DNA of 7,361 nucleotides from DASTDH01 sp041167675 (GCA_041167675.1 JBEEIB010000013.1:1-7361); one strand, 5' to 3'; positions 1-5,496 are shown, counted from the first letter of the stretch. Notes: generated by a model not told the origin, from the sequence alone. Made by a program: numbers and translations.

Positions 1-489
1 GTCCTGGTCAACAATGCTGGCTTGTTGGTGTCCAAGCCTTTTGTGGATTACACTCCTGGTGATTTCGAGGCGTTAGTATCGACGATCTTAGCTGGCTTCT
101 TTTATATTACCCAAAGCGCTGCTAAGCAGATGCTTCACCAGCAGTCTGGGCATATCGTAAATATTTCGACCTCGGTGGTCGATCAACCGATCGCCGGCGT
201 TCCCTGTGCATTACAGGTGTTGGCCAAAGGTGGATTGCACGCGGTCACCCGCGCACTCGCGATTGAATATGCCGGACAGGGCATACGCATCAACACCGTC
301 GCTCTCGGAGCCATAAAAACACCGATGCACAAAATCGAAGCCCATGACTTTTTGAAAAGTCTTCAACCCATCGGCAGAATGGGCAATATCGATGAGGTCG
401 TTGATGCGGTGATGTACCTGAACGATGCAAAGTTCGTCACCGGTGAAGTGCTTCACGTTGACGGCGGCGCGCATGCCGGAAAATGGTAA
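1..489 (+). CDS. SDR-family oxidoreductase, 3' part, atypical active site
   Basis: The reading frame is open from base 1 and ends at TAA 487-489. The first residues (VLVNNAG) are the conserved NNAG motif that follows the third beta strand of short-chain dehydrogenases, so the gene begins outside the window and roughly the first 80 residues, including the TGxxxGxG cofactor loop, are missing. Further on come HIVNIST (about residues 51-57), the lysine of the usual YxxxK in QVLAKGGL (K76), IEYAGQGIRIN, and the C-terminal TGEVLHVDGG. The family normally reduces or oxidises carbonyl or alcohol groups with NAD(P)H. Here the catalytic Tyr position is Gln (Q72), and the Asn usually seen in NLxGxF is Ile (I29, in ILAGFF). 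Either the chemistry differs or the protein is not a classical dehydrogenase. I have a recollection of SDR relatives with a similar DQP...KGGL region that also lack this Tyr, so the change may be a subgroup trait rather than decay. The substrate cannot be inferred. Confidence 0.88.
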   Translation, partial: VLVNNAGLLVSKPFVDYTPGDFEALVSTILAGFFYITQSAAKQMLHQQSGHIVNISTSVVDQPIAGVPCALQVLAKGGLHAVTRALAIEYAGQGIRINTVALGAIKTPMHKIEAHDFLKSLQPIGRMGNIDEVVDAVMYLNDAKFVTGEVLHVDGGAHAGKW

Positions 490-546
490 TTAGAAAATGC
501 ACTTATAAGCGCGGAACGGTTTACTCCGAGTCTCTCATCTAAGAGC

Positions 547-589
547 GCATAAGAACCATCCGGATGGCGATCAATGCTGCGTAAGAACC
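547..589. promoter_or_regulatory. Direct repeats flanking a 12-bp palindrome upstream of the flavoprotein gene
   Basis: Between the SDR stop and the flavoprotein start lies the perfect palindrome CCATCCGGATGG (556-567). Two near-identical direct repeats sit around it, GCATAAGAACC (547-557) and GCGTAAGAACC (579-589), matching at 10 of 11 bases and set 32 bp apart, about three helical turns. The first repeat overlaps the palindrome by two bases. This is the kind of arrangement an operator can have, but no known regulator motif is recognised and chance cannot be excluded. Confidence 0.25.
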
Positions 590-609
590 TGTACTGATTT
601 AAAGAAAAC

Positions 610-1695
610 ATGGACGAGCTAGATTCGCAGAGTCCGAGAGGTCGAGCGATGGCGTTTTGTCGGCAGTATGGTCTGCGAATACCAATTCTTCAGGCGCCAA
701 TGGCCGGCTCCTGCCCGGTTAGCTTAGCCGTTGCCGTCGCGGACGCGGGTGGTATGGGCGCTATGGGTGCTCTTATGTCGAGCCCGGATGCGATCGCCAA
801 CTGGGCGTCCGAATTTCGGTCGCGGAGCCCGGGACCTTTTCAACTGAATCTTTGGATTCCGGACCAAGCGCCCACACGTGATTTCACCGCCGAGCAGCGG
901 GTGCGAGAGTTCCTTTCAAGCTGGGGGCCCACAGTTCCAGCCGAGGTCAGCGGAATCCGGTTGCCGGATTTTGAGAAGCAGTGCGACACTTTGATCACCA
1001 TCAGACCCACCGTTGTTTCTTCGATCATGGGTCTGTATCCCTCGCCATTTGTCGCAAAGTTGAAGGATCATGGAATCGCATGGTTTGCCTGTGCAACGAC
1101 TTTGGCTGAGGCACAAGAGGCGGAGCGGGTCGGGGCCGACGCAATCGTAGCCCAGGGATACGAAGCTGGCGGCCATCGCGGCTCTTTTGATCAAGCGGTT
1201 GCGGAGCGCCAATGTGTTGGCCTTTTTGCATTGCTGCCGCGGTTAGCGGATAAACTCTCCGTTCCGATTATCGCTGCGGGTGGCATTGCCGAAGGGCGAG
1301 GGATCGCCGCCGCGTTAACTTTGGGCGCGAGCGCGGTCCAGATCGGCACCGCTTTCCTCCGCTGTCCGGAAGCGGGCACGAACGCAGTGTGGGCGGATGC
1401 CTTGGCCGATTTAGAGCCAGAAGCAACCACCATGACGCGCGCGTTCACCGGCCGGCTTGGCCGTTCAATCGAGACCGAATACGTTCGTGCCGCCAATTCG
1501 CCTGATGCACCGAAACCGGCTCCCTTTCCGGTTCAGTTCGAGCTAACTGCGGCCATGCGCCAGACCGGATTAGACGCGAAGGACATTCACCGGATGCAAC
1601 TTTGGGCGGGACAAAGCGCAGCCTTCGCGCGCCGCGAATCTGCGGTGGACTTCGTGCGACGCACCTGGATTCAAGCCCAAGAGCTTCTACCCTAA
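610..1695 (+). CDS. Nitronate monooxygenase / NAD(P)H-dependent flavin oxidoreductase family protein
   Basis: This is a 361-codon TIM-barrel flavoprotein of the 2-nitropropane dioxygenase (nitronate monooxygenase, NMO) family, which binds FMN. Visible family signatures are QAPMAG (residues 28-33) at the first barrel strand, the flavin and active-site segment AQGYEAGGHRG with the conserved His at about 189, PIIAAGGIAEG (219-229) and GASAVQIGTAFL (239-250), which bind the FMN phosphate. Members oxidise alkyl nitronates or act as enoyl reductases, so the exact substrate is open. The length is normal for the family. The start is uncertain. ATG 610 has only an A-rich leader, while the in-frame ATG at 649 (codon 14) has GAGAGG (636-641) seven bases upstream and begins just before the conserved GLRIPILQAP. 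The shorter 348-aa form may therefore be the true product. It lies 120 bp after the SDR gene in the same direction and may or may not be co-transcribed with it. Confidence 0.92.
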   Translation: MDELDSQSPRGRAMAFCRQYGLRIPILQAPMAGSCPVSLAVAVADAGGMGAMGALMSSPDAIANWASEFRSRSPGPFQLNLWIPDQAPTRDFTAEQRVREFLSSWGPTVPAEVSGIRLPDFEKQCDTLITIRPTVVSSIMGLYPSPFVAKLKDHGIAWFACATTLAEAQEAERVGADAIVAQGYEAGGHRGSFDQAVAERQCVGLFALLPRLADKLSVPIIAAGGIAEGRGIAAALTLGASAVQIGTAFLRCPEAGTNAVWADALADLEPEATTMTRAFTGRLGRSIETEYVRAANSPDAPKPAPFPVQFELTAAMRQTGLDAKDIHRMQLWAGQSAAFARRESAVDFVRRTWIQAQELLP

Positions 1696-2009
1696 TGCAA
1701 ACTTTCCGTCCGAGGATTACTCTCGACGGAGAAATGCCGTCGCCTATGAACCATCTTCAATGCCGGCCATGGAATCAAGCCAACCGGGCCGTTGCCTATG
1801 AGAATCCAAAAGCCGTCCACGATAGCCATCTCAGCTAGCTATGTCAATTCAGCCCGTCTCCTCCCCTCGCTCCTCGTATCGCTCAATTCTAAAGAGAGTG
1901 ACTGCCTGAGGTGCACGACAATAACTCACATCTACGATCCGCTCGACGCGCTTGTAAACGCTCACAGGCCACGGCGAGTTCGTATCATCCGGCCGGCGAT
2001 CTCGAACCC
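1696..2009. other. Intergenic stretch with no recognised gene
   Basis: Apart from the hairpin just after the upstream stop, I see no recognisable gene here. Short open frames exist on both strands, including one on the minus strand that runs from the IS border to a stop near 1845, but none shows a family motif or a good ribosome binding site. CCGGCCGG (1989-1996) is palindromic and lies just before the IS. The stretch could be the remains of a gene or simply a long spacer. Confidence 0.5.
1705..1730 (+). terminator. Possible hairpin after the flavoprotein gene
   Basis: Ten bases after the TAA stop, TCCGTC (1705-1710) can pair with GACGGA (1725-1730), and an inner GAG/CTC pairing is possible. 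There is no T-run after it (GAAATGCC follows), so it is a weak candidate for a transcription terminator and may be only a chance hairpin. Confidence 0.2.
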
Positions 2010-2038
2010 TAGTGCATCGTTTCATTGATTTCCAAAGC
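2010..2038 (+). repeat. Left terminal inverted repeat of the IS630 element
   Basis: It begins TAGTGCATCGTTTCATTG and ends TTCCAAAGC. Compared with the reverse complement of the right end it differs at 4 of 29 positions. The leading TA is the duplicated target. Confidence 0.92.
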
Positions 2039-2060
2039 GCTTATTTGGTAAGTTAAGTAG

Positions 2061-3128
2061 GTGGCAACAACGAGGTTGAAATTGGCGCCGCATGAGCGGC
2101 GGGAATTGAAAAAAATGGCGGCTTCGCGAACGATGAAAGCCGGAGAGGTGCGGCGTGCTAAGGTAATCCTCCGGCTGGCGGCCGGGCAGTCTTATCGCAC
2201 CATCATGAAGCAGGAAGGCTGCGGCCAGGATTTCGTCGCGCGCTGGAAAGAACGTTTTGGTAGGGAGCGCTTGGCGGGGCTTTATGCCCGGCACCGTGGC
2301 AAGATTGTCTCGGAGAACATCATCCGCCAAGAAGCCAAGATTCTGAACGCGACTAAGCAACCGCCTCCCGACGGTTCGACTCATTGGAGCACCCGGAAGT
2401 TGGCTCGGCATCTGGGCGCTTCGCACAGTCGAGTAGCCCGCGTCTGGGCTCGCGCCGGAATCCAACCCCATCGACTCCGGCGCTACATGGCCAGTACTGA
2501 CCCGGAGTTTGAAGAGCAGGCAGCTGACATCATTGGACTTTACCTCAAGCCACCGCTTAACGCGGCGGTCTTCTGCGTCGACGAGAAGAGCGCTATCCAA
2601 GCGTTGGACCGGTTGGATCCGGTTCTGCCACTCTCCCCTGGCCGGGCCGAACGACACGGCTTCGAGTATTACCGCCACGGCACGCTCTCGTTGTATGCGG
2701 CGCTCCATACCGCCAGCGGCGAGGTGATTGGCCAGACTAGCGCCCGCCACACCAGTGCAGAGTTCGTCGCGTTTTTGGAAGATCTCGTCGCACGCCATCC
2801 CCAACAGCAGTCCGTGCATATCATCTGTGATAACTTGAGCGCGCATAAGACCAAGGCAGTCTGTGATTTTCTGGCTCGTCATCCCAAAGTACGTATTCAT
2901 TACACGCCCACCTACTCCTCTTGGCTCAACCAAGTCGAAATCTGGTTTTCCAAAATCCAGCGAGACCTCATCGCCCGCGGCATCTTCTGTTCGGTTAAAG
3001 ATCTCGACCGCAAAATCATGCGCTACATCCGCTCCTACAATCGCAAAGCAACGCCTATCAAATGGTCTTACAAAGACGCCTCTAATCGTATCAAGACTGC
3101 TTTGGAATTAAATGAAACAGTGCACTAG
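2061..3128 (+). CDS. IS630-family DDE transposase
   Basis: The product is 355 aa, full length for the family. An N-terminal helix-turn-helix region (about residues 25-75, with RRAKVILRLAAGQSYRTI) is followed by a second DNA-binding segment (about 108-142). The RNase H-like DDE catalytic core has Asp174 in CVDEKSAIQALDR, Asp257 in IICDNLSAHK and Glu293 in SSWLNQVEIWFSKIQRD, with 35 residues between the last two. The start is GTG at 2061, directly after an in-frame TAG (2058-2060), so no upstream start is possible. The upstream GTAGG is at best a poor ribosome binding site, which fits the low expression usual for transposases. The last codon before the stop is His, and the TAG stop (3126-3128) consists of the terminal TA of the element plus the first flanking base G. 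No frameshift is present. Confidence 0.95.
   Translation: MATTRLKLAPHERRELKKMAASRTMKAGEVRRAKVILRLAAGQSYRTIMKQEGCGQDFVARWKERFGRERLAGLYARHRGKIVSENIIRQEAKILNATKQPPPDGSTHWSTRKLARHLGASHSRVARVWARAGIQPHRLRRYMASTDPEFEEQAADIIGLYLKPPLNAAVFCVDEKSAIQALDRLDPVLPLSPGRAERHGFEYYRHGTLSLYAALHTASGEVIGQTSARHTSAEFVAFLEDLVARHPQQQSVHIICDNLSAHKTKAVCDFLARHPKVRIHYTPTYSSWLNQVEIWFSKIQRDLIARGIFCSVKDLDRKIMRYIRSYNRKATPIKWSYKDASNRIKTALELNETVH
3099..3127 (-). repeat. Right terminal inverted repeat of the IS630 element
   Basis: Read on the minus strand it begins TAGTGCACTGTTTCATTT and ends TTCCAAAGC, the partner of the left repeat. It lies wholly inside the 3' end of the transposase coding sequence, so these bases also encode the last residues (about LELNETVH). 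Confidence 0.92.
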
Positions 3129-3219
3129 ACTGCGCAAGCGGATGCCCTCTGGACGATCACCTCGGTCGAAAAATCTACCGGCGGCGGAATCATCTTTGTC
3201 GAGTGATTGGCTATCGGTC

Positions 3220-3417
3220 TCAGCGAATACTCTCGCCGGACTTACCCCACACGGTCACGTCTGCGAAAGTAGTGACCTGTTGACGTTCGCCATCGCCGTC
3301 GTTGAAGAATTCATTGTTCGCAATAGTGGCGGATGCAACCGGAGTGCCGGAGTTAGTTTCTCTCAAGGTTGGGTCAGCGACCAGGTTACCACTGATGATG
3401 ATGCGATTGATGTTCAT
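3220..3417 (-). pseudogene. ssb: Single-stranded DNA-binding protein (SSB), N-terminal fragment
   Basis: The 65 residues from ATG 3417 match the start of bacterial SSB: MNINRIIISGNLVADPTLRE, then SGTPVASATIANNEFF and QQVTTFADVTVWGKSGESI. This is the first half of the OB fold, which binds ssDNA and forms tetramers during replication and repair. The frame stops at TGA right after GESIR, where a normal SSB would continue for at least another 40 residues with the rest of the OB fold. I could not find the continuation in the other two frames between here and the IS, so the fragment was not cut by this IS alone. No clear ribosome binding site precedes the ATG. It is almost certainly non-functional as SSB, and the cell would need another ssb copy. 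Confidence 0.8.
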
Positions 3418-3449
3418 AGTAATATGTGATCAGCGTTAGTTGTTTAGTT

Positions 3450-3486
3450 AAATGGCCGTCATCCGCCTCGGCGGATTGGGCCGTTT
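3450..3486. repeat. Strong imperfect palindrome (hairpin)
   Basis: ATCCGCC (3461-3467) and GGCGGAT (3470-3476) form a 7-bp stem with a 2-base loop. Outside it AAATGGCC (3450-3457) pairs with GGCCGTTT (3479-3486), with one T-G wobble, across a small internal loop. The whole resembles a REP-like or terminator-like hairpin. It lies between the ssb fragment (reverse) and the winged-helix ORF (forward). There is no clear T-run on either side. Confidence 0.5.
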
Positions 3487-3502
3487 GCCTTTGTTCTTTC
3501 CC

Positions 3503-3580
3503 TTCTCTCCAGGAATCTTTTGGATTCCGTTTTGGAGAGAAAGATGAGCTCAAGGCGCAATTTTTCTTTCCAAAACGGAA
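3503..3580. repeat. Overlapping inverted repeats that can form two alternative hairpins
   Basis: Hairpin A: TTCTCTCCAGGAATC (3503-3517) pairs with GATTCC (3523-3528) and TGGAGAGAA (3533-3541), giving 15 bp with a 4-base bulge and a 5-base loop. Hairpin B: TTCCGTTTTGGA (3525-3536) pairs perfectly with TCCAAAACGGAA (3569-3580), and the stem extends inward with wobble pairs to about 19 bp. Both use 3525-3541, so they exclude each other. This could be an attenuator-like fold, a small palindromic mobile repeat or debris. The coding frame read through it is low-complexity, which argues against translation here. Confidence 0.5.
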
Positions 3581-3587
3581 ACGTGAG

Positions 3588-3788
3588 TTGACGTTTGAGC
3601 ACGGCGCAAAGAGGCGGTGGCGAAACGCGGTAGTTAGATACCTGGAGAAAAATGGTCCAGCCACAACGAGCGAGATCCGTCAAGCGCTTGGGACGACCCG
3701 CCGCATCGCTATAGCGCTACTTGAAAATCTTGATCGGACCGGTGTTACCCGTCGCGACAAGGATCGTCGAGGCCTGCGTGTTCCTTAG
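3588..3788 (+). CDS. SelB C-terminal-like winged-helix domain, small ORF or remnant
   Basis: The 66 residues from a possible TTG start contain a winged-helix fold signature very like the last domain of the selenocysteine elongation factor SelB: VVRYLEKNGPATTSEIRQAL, then GTTRRIAIALLENLDRTGVT and RRDKDRRGLR. In SelB this domain binds the SECIS hairpin in mRNA. Here the GTPase and other domains are missing, so it is either a stand-alone nucleic-acid-binding protein or the tail of a lost gene. The frame stays open upstream to 3426, but that part runs through the inverted repeats and reads as low-complexity residues, so I do not include it. No ribosome binding site fixes the start. A function in selenocysteine insertion should not be assumed. 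Confidence 0.5.
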   Translation: MTFEHGAKRRWRNAVVRYLEKNGPATTSEIRQALGTTRRIAIALLENLDRTGVTRRDKDRRGLRVP

Positions 3789-3912
3789 TGCGCGAGGTCC
3801 GTGACTTTGGAGTCTGCCGCACACTCACTCACCGAGAGAATACGAAATAGCCAGAGCGAAGAAAAGAGAAGCCGGACGTAGCATTTTGGAGCGTTAGATG
3901 ACATGTCCTTTC

Positions 3913-4190
3913 GTAAGCGTTCTTTTAACCCGATATGGCGGGTGACGCAGGATTTGCGAGGAGTCGAGGGTGCAAAAGAATGAAGGAGCGAAGATCAAGG
4001 TTCGGGGAAAACGCCGGAACCGAGAAGAGATTGCCGAGTTGGTGCGGGAGTTTAAAGTTAGTGGGGTAAACCCAGCGTAAGTTCAGCGAAGATCGCTGGA
4101 TAGCGCCGAGCGTGTTACAGCGGAGTCTGAAAGATCGAACGTCGAGGGAGTCAACCCGAGCTGATGGCAGTCCAGATCGAGGCCAGAGAG
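3913..4190 (+). mobile_element. Left-end remnant of an IS66-like element
   Basis: GTAAGCG (3913-3919) is, from memory, the usual first bases of IS66-family elements. About 50 bases later an ORF resembling the IS66 accessory protein TnpA begins. The right boundary is approximate, because beyond about 4190 the sequence is DNA-ligase-like on the other strand. No TnpB, TnpC or right end is present, so this is a dead fragment. Confidence 0.5.
3970..4190 (+). pseudogene. IS66 TnpA-like accessory ORF, frameshifted
   Basis: A GTG at 3970 has an excellent ribosome binding site, GAGGAG (3958-3963), six bases upstream. The frame reads KVRGKRRNREEIAELVREFK then VSGVNPA and stops at TAA 4078-4080. Shifting by +1 at the stop (one extra T) restores AKFSEDRWIAPSVLQRSLKD, which completes the helix-turn-helix pattern of IS66 TnpA-type proteins (basic start, EEIAxLVxEFxxSG, then a xPSxLxRWLK-like helix). 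The conserved Trp of that helix appears as Ser. In the family this small protein accompanies TnpB and the TnpC transposase. Here it is broken and truncated, so no activity is expected. A different HTH transposase OrfA is the main alternative. Confidence 0.5.
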
Positions 4191-4196
4191 CGCATC

Positions 4197-4547
4197 TTCG
4201 GTGAAACCGCACACCACGAATTCCTGTTGCGGCCGAGCCTTAATCTTCAACCAATCCGGTGATCGCTTTCCAGGTCGGTAAGTGCTGGTTTTCCGCTTGG
4301 CAATTATGCCTTCAAGTCGCTTCTCTTTGGCTAGACGATAAAGATCGATTCCACGGTTCTCGACGTAACTGCCAACTTGGATGCCCGGAACAGGATTGAT
4401 GATCTGTTCCAACCGGTCACGCCGCTGCAAGAGCGTTTTCCCGGTAATGTCACGCCCATCACTCCAAAGCAGATCGAAGAGATATAAGACAACTGGAGCG
4501 GTTGGACGTTTCTGCCATTGTTGCAGTTGTAATCGAGGCGCTCGATC
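4197..4547 (-). pseudogene. ligD: ATP-dependent DNA ligase (LigD-type) adenylation-domain fragment
   Basis: The 117-residue minus-strand frame is an internal piece of an ATP-dependent DNA ligase: VVLYLFDLLWSDGRDITGK (motif IIIa), LLQRRDRLEQII, LEGIIAKRKTS (motif IV), YRPGKRSPDWLKIK (motif V) and QQEFVVCGFTE, which leads into the OB domain. The pattern best fits the ligase domain of LigD, the bacterial non-homologous end-joining enzyme. The nucleotidyl lysine motif I, motif III and the OB domain are missing. The upstream side is cut at a TGA (4548-4550) next to an unrelated hydrolase fragment. The downstream side merges into the IS66-like remnant, where the frame runs on with unrelated residues to 4083. 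It cannot make a working ligase. Whether other end-joining genes exist in the genome cannot be told from here. Confidence 0.85.
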
Positions 4548-4548
4548 T

Positions 4549-4814
4549 CAGGACGCCTCTGAAAGCATCAAGGCCTTCTCCGAGACCGACTTCACCGAAG
4601 ACCTCAAGAAGATCGACGTCCCGACACTGGTCAACCTGGTGAGGACGACCAGATCGTTCCTGTCAAGGATTCGGCGGATTCGGCGAAGAAATCGGCCAGA
4701 CCCATCAAGGACGCGAAGGAAATCTACTATCCAGGCGCGCCGCACGGCCTAACCGCTGCGCATCAGGATCAGGATCAGGTCAACGCCGATCTGCTCGCAT
4801 TCATCAAGTCGTAA
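4549..4814 (+). pseudogene. Alpha/beta hydrolase (non-haem haloperoxidase/esterase type), C-terminal fragment with frameshift
   Basis: The first frame reads SESIKAFSETDFTEDLKKID then VPTLV. After a one-base deletion (the five bases 4633-4637 stand where six are expected) a second frame continues GEDDQIVPVKDSA, IYYPGAPHGLTAAHQ and VNADLLAFIKS, ending at TAA 4812-4814. These are the last strands of the haloperoxidase/esterase group, with the catalytic Asp in GEDDQIVP and the catalytic His in GAPHGL. The nucleophile Ser half of the protein is absent. A 6-base tandem duplication (CAGGAT, 4764-4775) adds two residues after the His. The fragment starts within a couple of bases of the reversed ligase piece, so two unrelated internal gene pieces are joined back to back. 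It is non-functional. Confidence 0.85.
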
Positions 4815-4826
4815 CTACCGCCTTCC

Positions 4827-4859
4827 GGGTGCGGGTTTGCTGACCGGCAGACCACACCC
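4827..4859 (+). terminator. Imperfect hairpin after the hydrolase fragment
   Basis: GGGTG (4827-4831) pairs with CACCC (4855-4859). After one mismatch and one bulge the stem continues to TTTGC (4836-4840) with GCAGA (4847-4851, one G-T wobble), leaving a 6-base loop. It lies 12 bases after the hydrolase stop and just before the next gene's ribosome binding site. There is no T-run, so intrinsic termination is uncertain. It may be the original terminator of the hydrolase gene. Confidence 0.3.
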
Positions 4860-4878
4860 TCAGTTAGAGGAATGAATC

Positions 4879-5226
4879 ATGAAAGAGAATGAAGCAGGCA
4901 GTCCTGAACGAAATTTGAAAGCGGTAGATGCCTACGGGTTAGTCCAGTTATGCTTCGCTACCGTGATGGGTCTCGCATCAGCTGTAGCGGCCGTGTTTAC
5001 GACCATGCTGCCGCTGTCAGCTGGCTGGCAGTATTTCTGGCTGGCAATTTGTCTTGCCACTTTTCTTCTAGCTATAGTTGCGGTGGTTTCTCTTTTTTCA
5101 GCGCCCGGGACGGGGCTCTCGCATGACAGATATTGGTCGCAGCAGCCCTCCTTGAAAGCTGCACAAACGCTTAAGCATACGGTCAAAAAGAACTTGCTGG
5201 TATGGACGGATCGACCTGTCAGCTAA
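4879..5226 (+). CDS. Small two-helix membrane protein of unknown function
   Basis: The 115-residue ORF has a near-ideal ribosome binding site, AGAGGA (4866-4871), seven bases before ATG 4879. The predicted protein has a polar N-terminus (about 1-18), two hydrophobic helices (about 20-45 and 50-74) joined by a very short turn (PLSAGW), and a polar, Lys-rich tail (about 78-115). This looks like an inner-membrane hairpin with both ends probably in the cytoplasm. I recognise no family and assign no function. It is the only apparently intact gene in the stretch of fragments between the IS630 element and the alcohol dehydrogenase. A 6-codon overlapping ORF (ATG 4872 to TGA 4892) sits over its start in another frame, but there is no evidence it is used. 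Confidence 0.65.
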   Translation: MKENEAGSPERNLKAVDAYGLVQLCFATVMGLASAVAAVFTTMLPLSAGWQYFWLAICLATFLLAIVAVVSLFSAPGTGLSHDRYWSQQPSLKAAQTLKHTVKKNLLVWTDRPVS

Positions 5227-5271
5227 AGCACGGCGTGTTCATTGCCGGGCCGTCTGCTACCTGGCGACATT

Positions 5272-5496
5272 GAAGGGGTCACACTGACTATGCGAAATTC
5301 ATATCGCTCGCACTACCGCCGGATGTTGCCCAGGCTGCTCCATACATTGGAATTTCGCTCGAACAACGATATGCATCGTCCTGTAATCGCCGCAATGGAC
5401 CTGCTTCGGCGACACGCGGACAGTAAAATGCGGGTTTATCCATTGGAAGAAGATGTGCCGTTCGACGATAACTTGGCATTTCCGAGAGAAGCGGTG
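5272..5496 (+). pseudogene. Tn3-family transposase (TnpA) internal fragment
   Basis: The frame reads RNSYRSHYRRMLPRLL, then TLEFRSNNDMHRPVIAAMDL and YPLEEDVPFDD, a region characteristic of the large (roughly 1000-residue) Tn3-type transposases: SYxxHYRRMLPxLL, LEFRSNNxxHRPVIxAL and YPxxEDVP. About 75 residues are recognisable. Homology fades upstream of about 5272 and after about 5496, where the frame stays open to 5673 with unlikely sequence. The DDE catalytic residues and transposon ends are absent. This is a relic of a Tn3-type element, a third mobile-element family in the window. An ATG at 5290 lies inside the homologous part, so it is not a true gene start. Confidence 0.7.

Larger units (their letters stand above)
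2010..3127 (+). mobile_element. IS630-family insertion sequence, apparently complete
   Basis: The element is about 1.1 kb. It is bounded by TA dinucleotides (2010-2011 and 3126-3127), the expected target duplication for IS630/Tc1-mariner-type transposition, so the element proper is 2012-3125. Its ends are 29-bp imperfect inverted repeats (counting TA) that match at 25 positions. It carries one transposase ORF that fills almost the whole element. The intact ORF, intact ends and matching target duplication point to a recent and possibly still mobile copy. Confidence 0.93.

Noticed and set aside
840..1496. Several 60-100 codon minus-strand frames over the flavoprotein gene
   Set aside because: All are antisense to a protein with conserved FMN motifs and none has a recognisable domain.
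1602..2028. Two 78-codon forward frames between the flavoprotein gene and the IS
   Set aside because: One starts inside the flavoprotein gene and the other runs into the IS inverted repeat. There are no motifs and no ribosome sites.
2022..2933. 303-codon minus-strand open frame across the IS630 transposase
   Set aside because: It lies antisense to a transposase with clear DDE motifs, has no family motif, and starts and ends at no sensible gene boundary. It is a shadow frame.
3129..3205. Minus-strand stretch reading MIPPPVDFSTEVIV, reminiscent of PrcB-like proteins
   Set aside because: Only about 20 residues, out of frame with the ssb fragment and followed by a stop at the IS junction. The forward strand reads equally protein-like, so it is too short to call.
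3386..3683. Minus-strand frames of 74-92 codons over the inverted repeats
   Set aside because: Low-complexity translation through hairpin arms, with no homology seen.
3825..3884. Minus-strand 19-codon frame resembling a signal peptide (MLRPASLFFALAISYSL)
   Set aside because: It stops at once. A shifted frame continues for only 16 more residues into the 3' end of the winged-helix ORF, and there is no ribosome site at suitable spacing.
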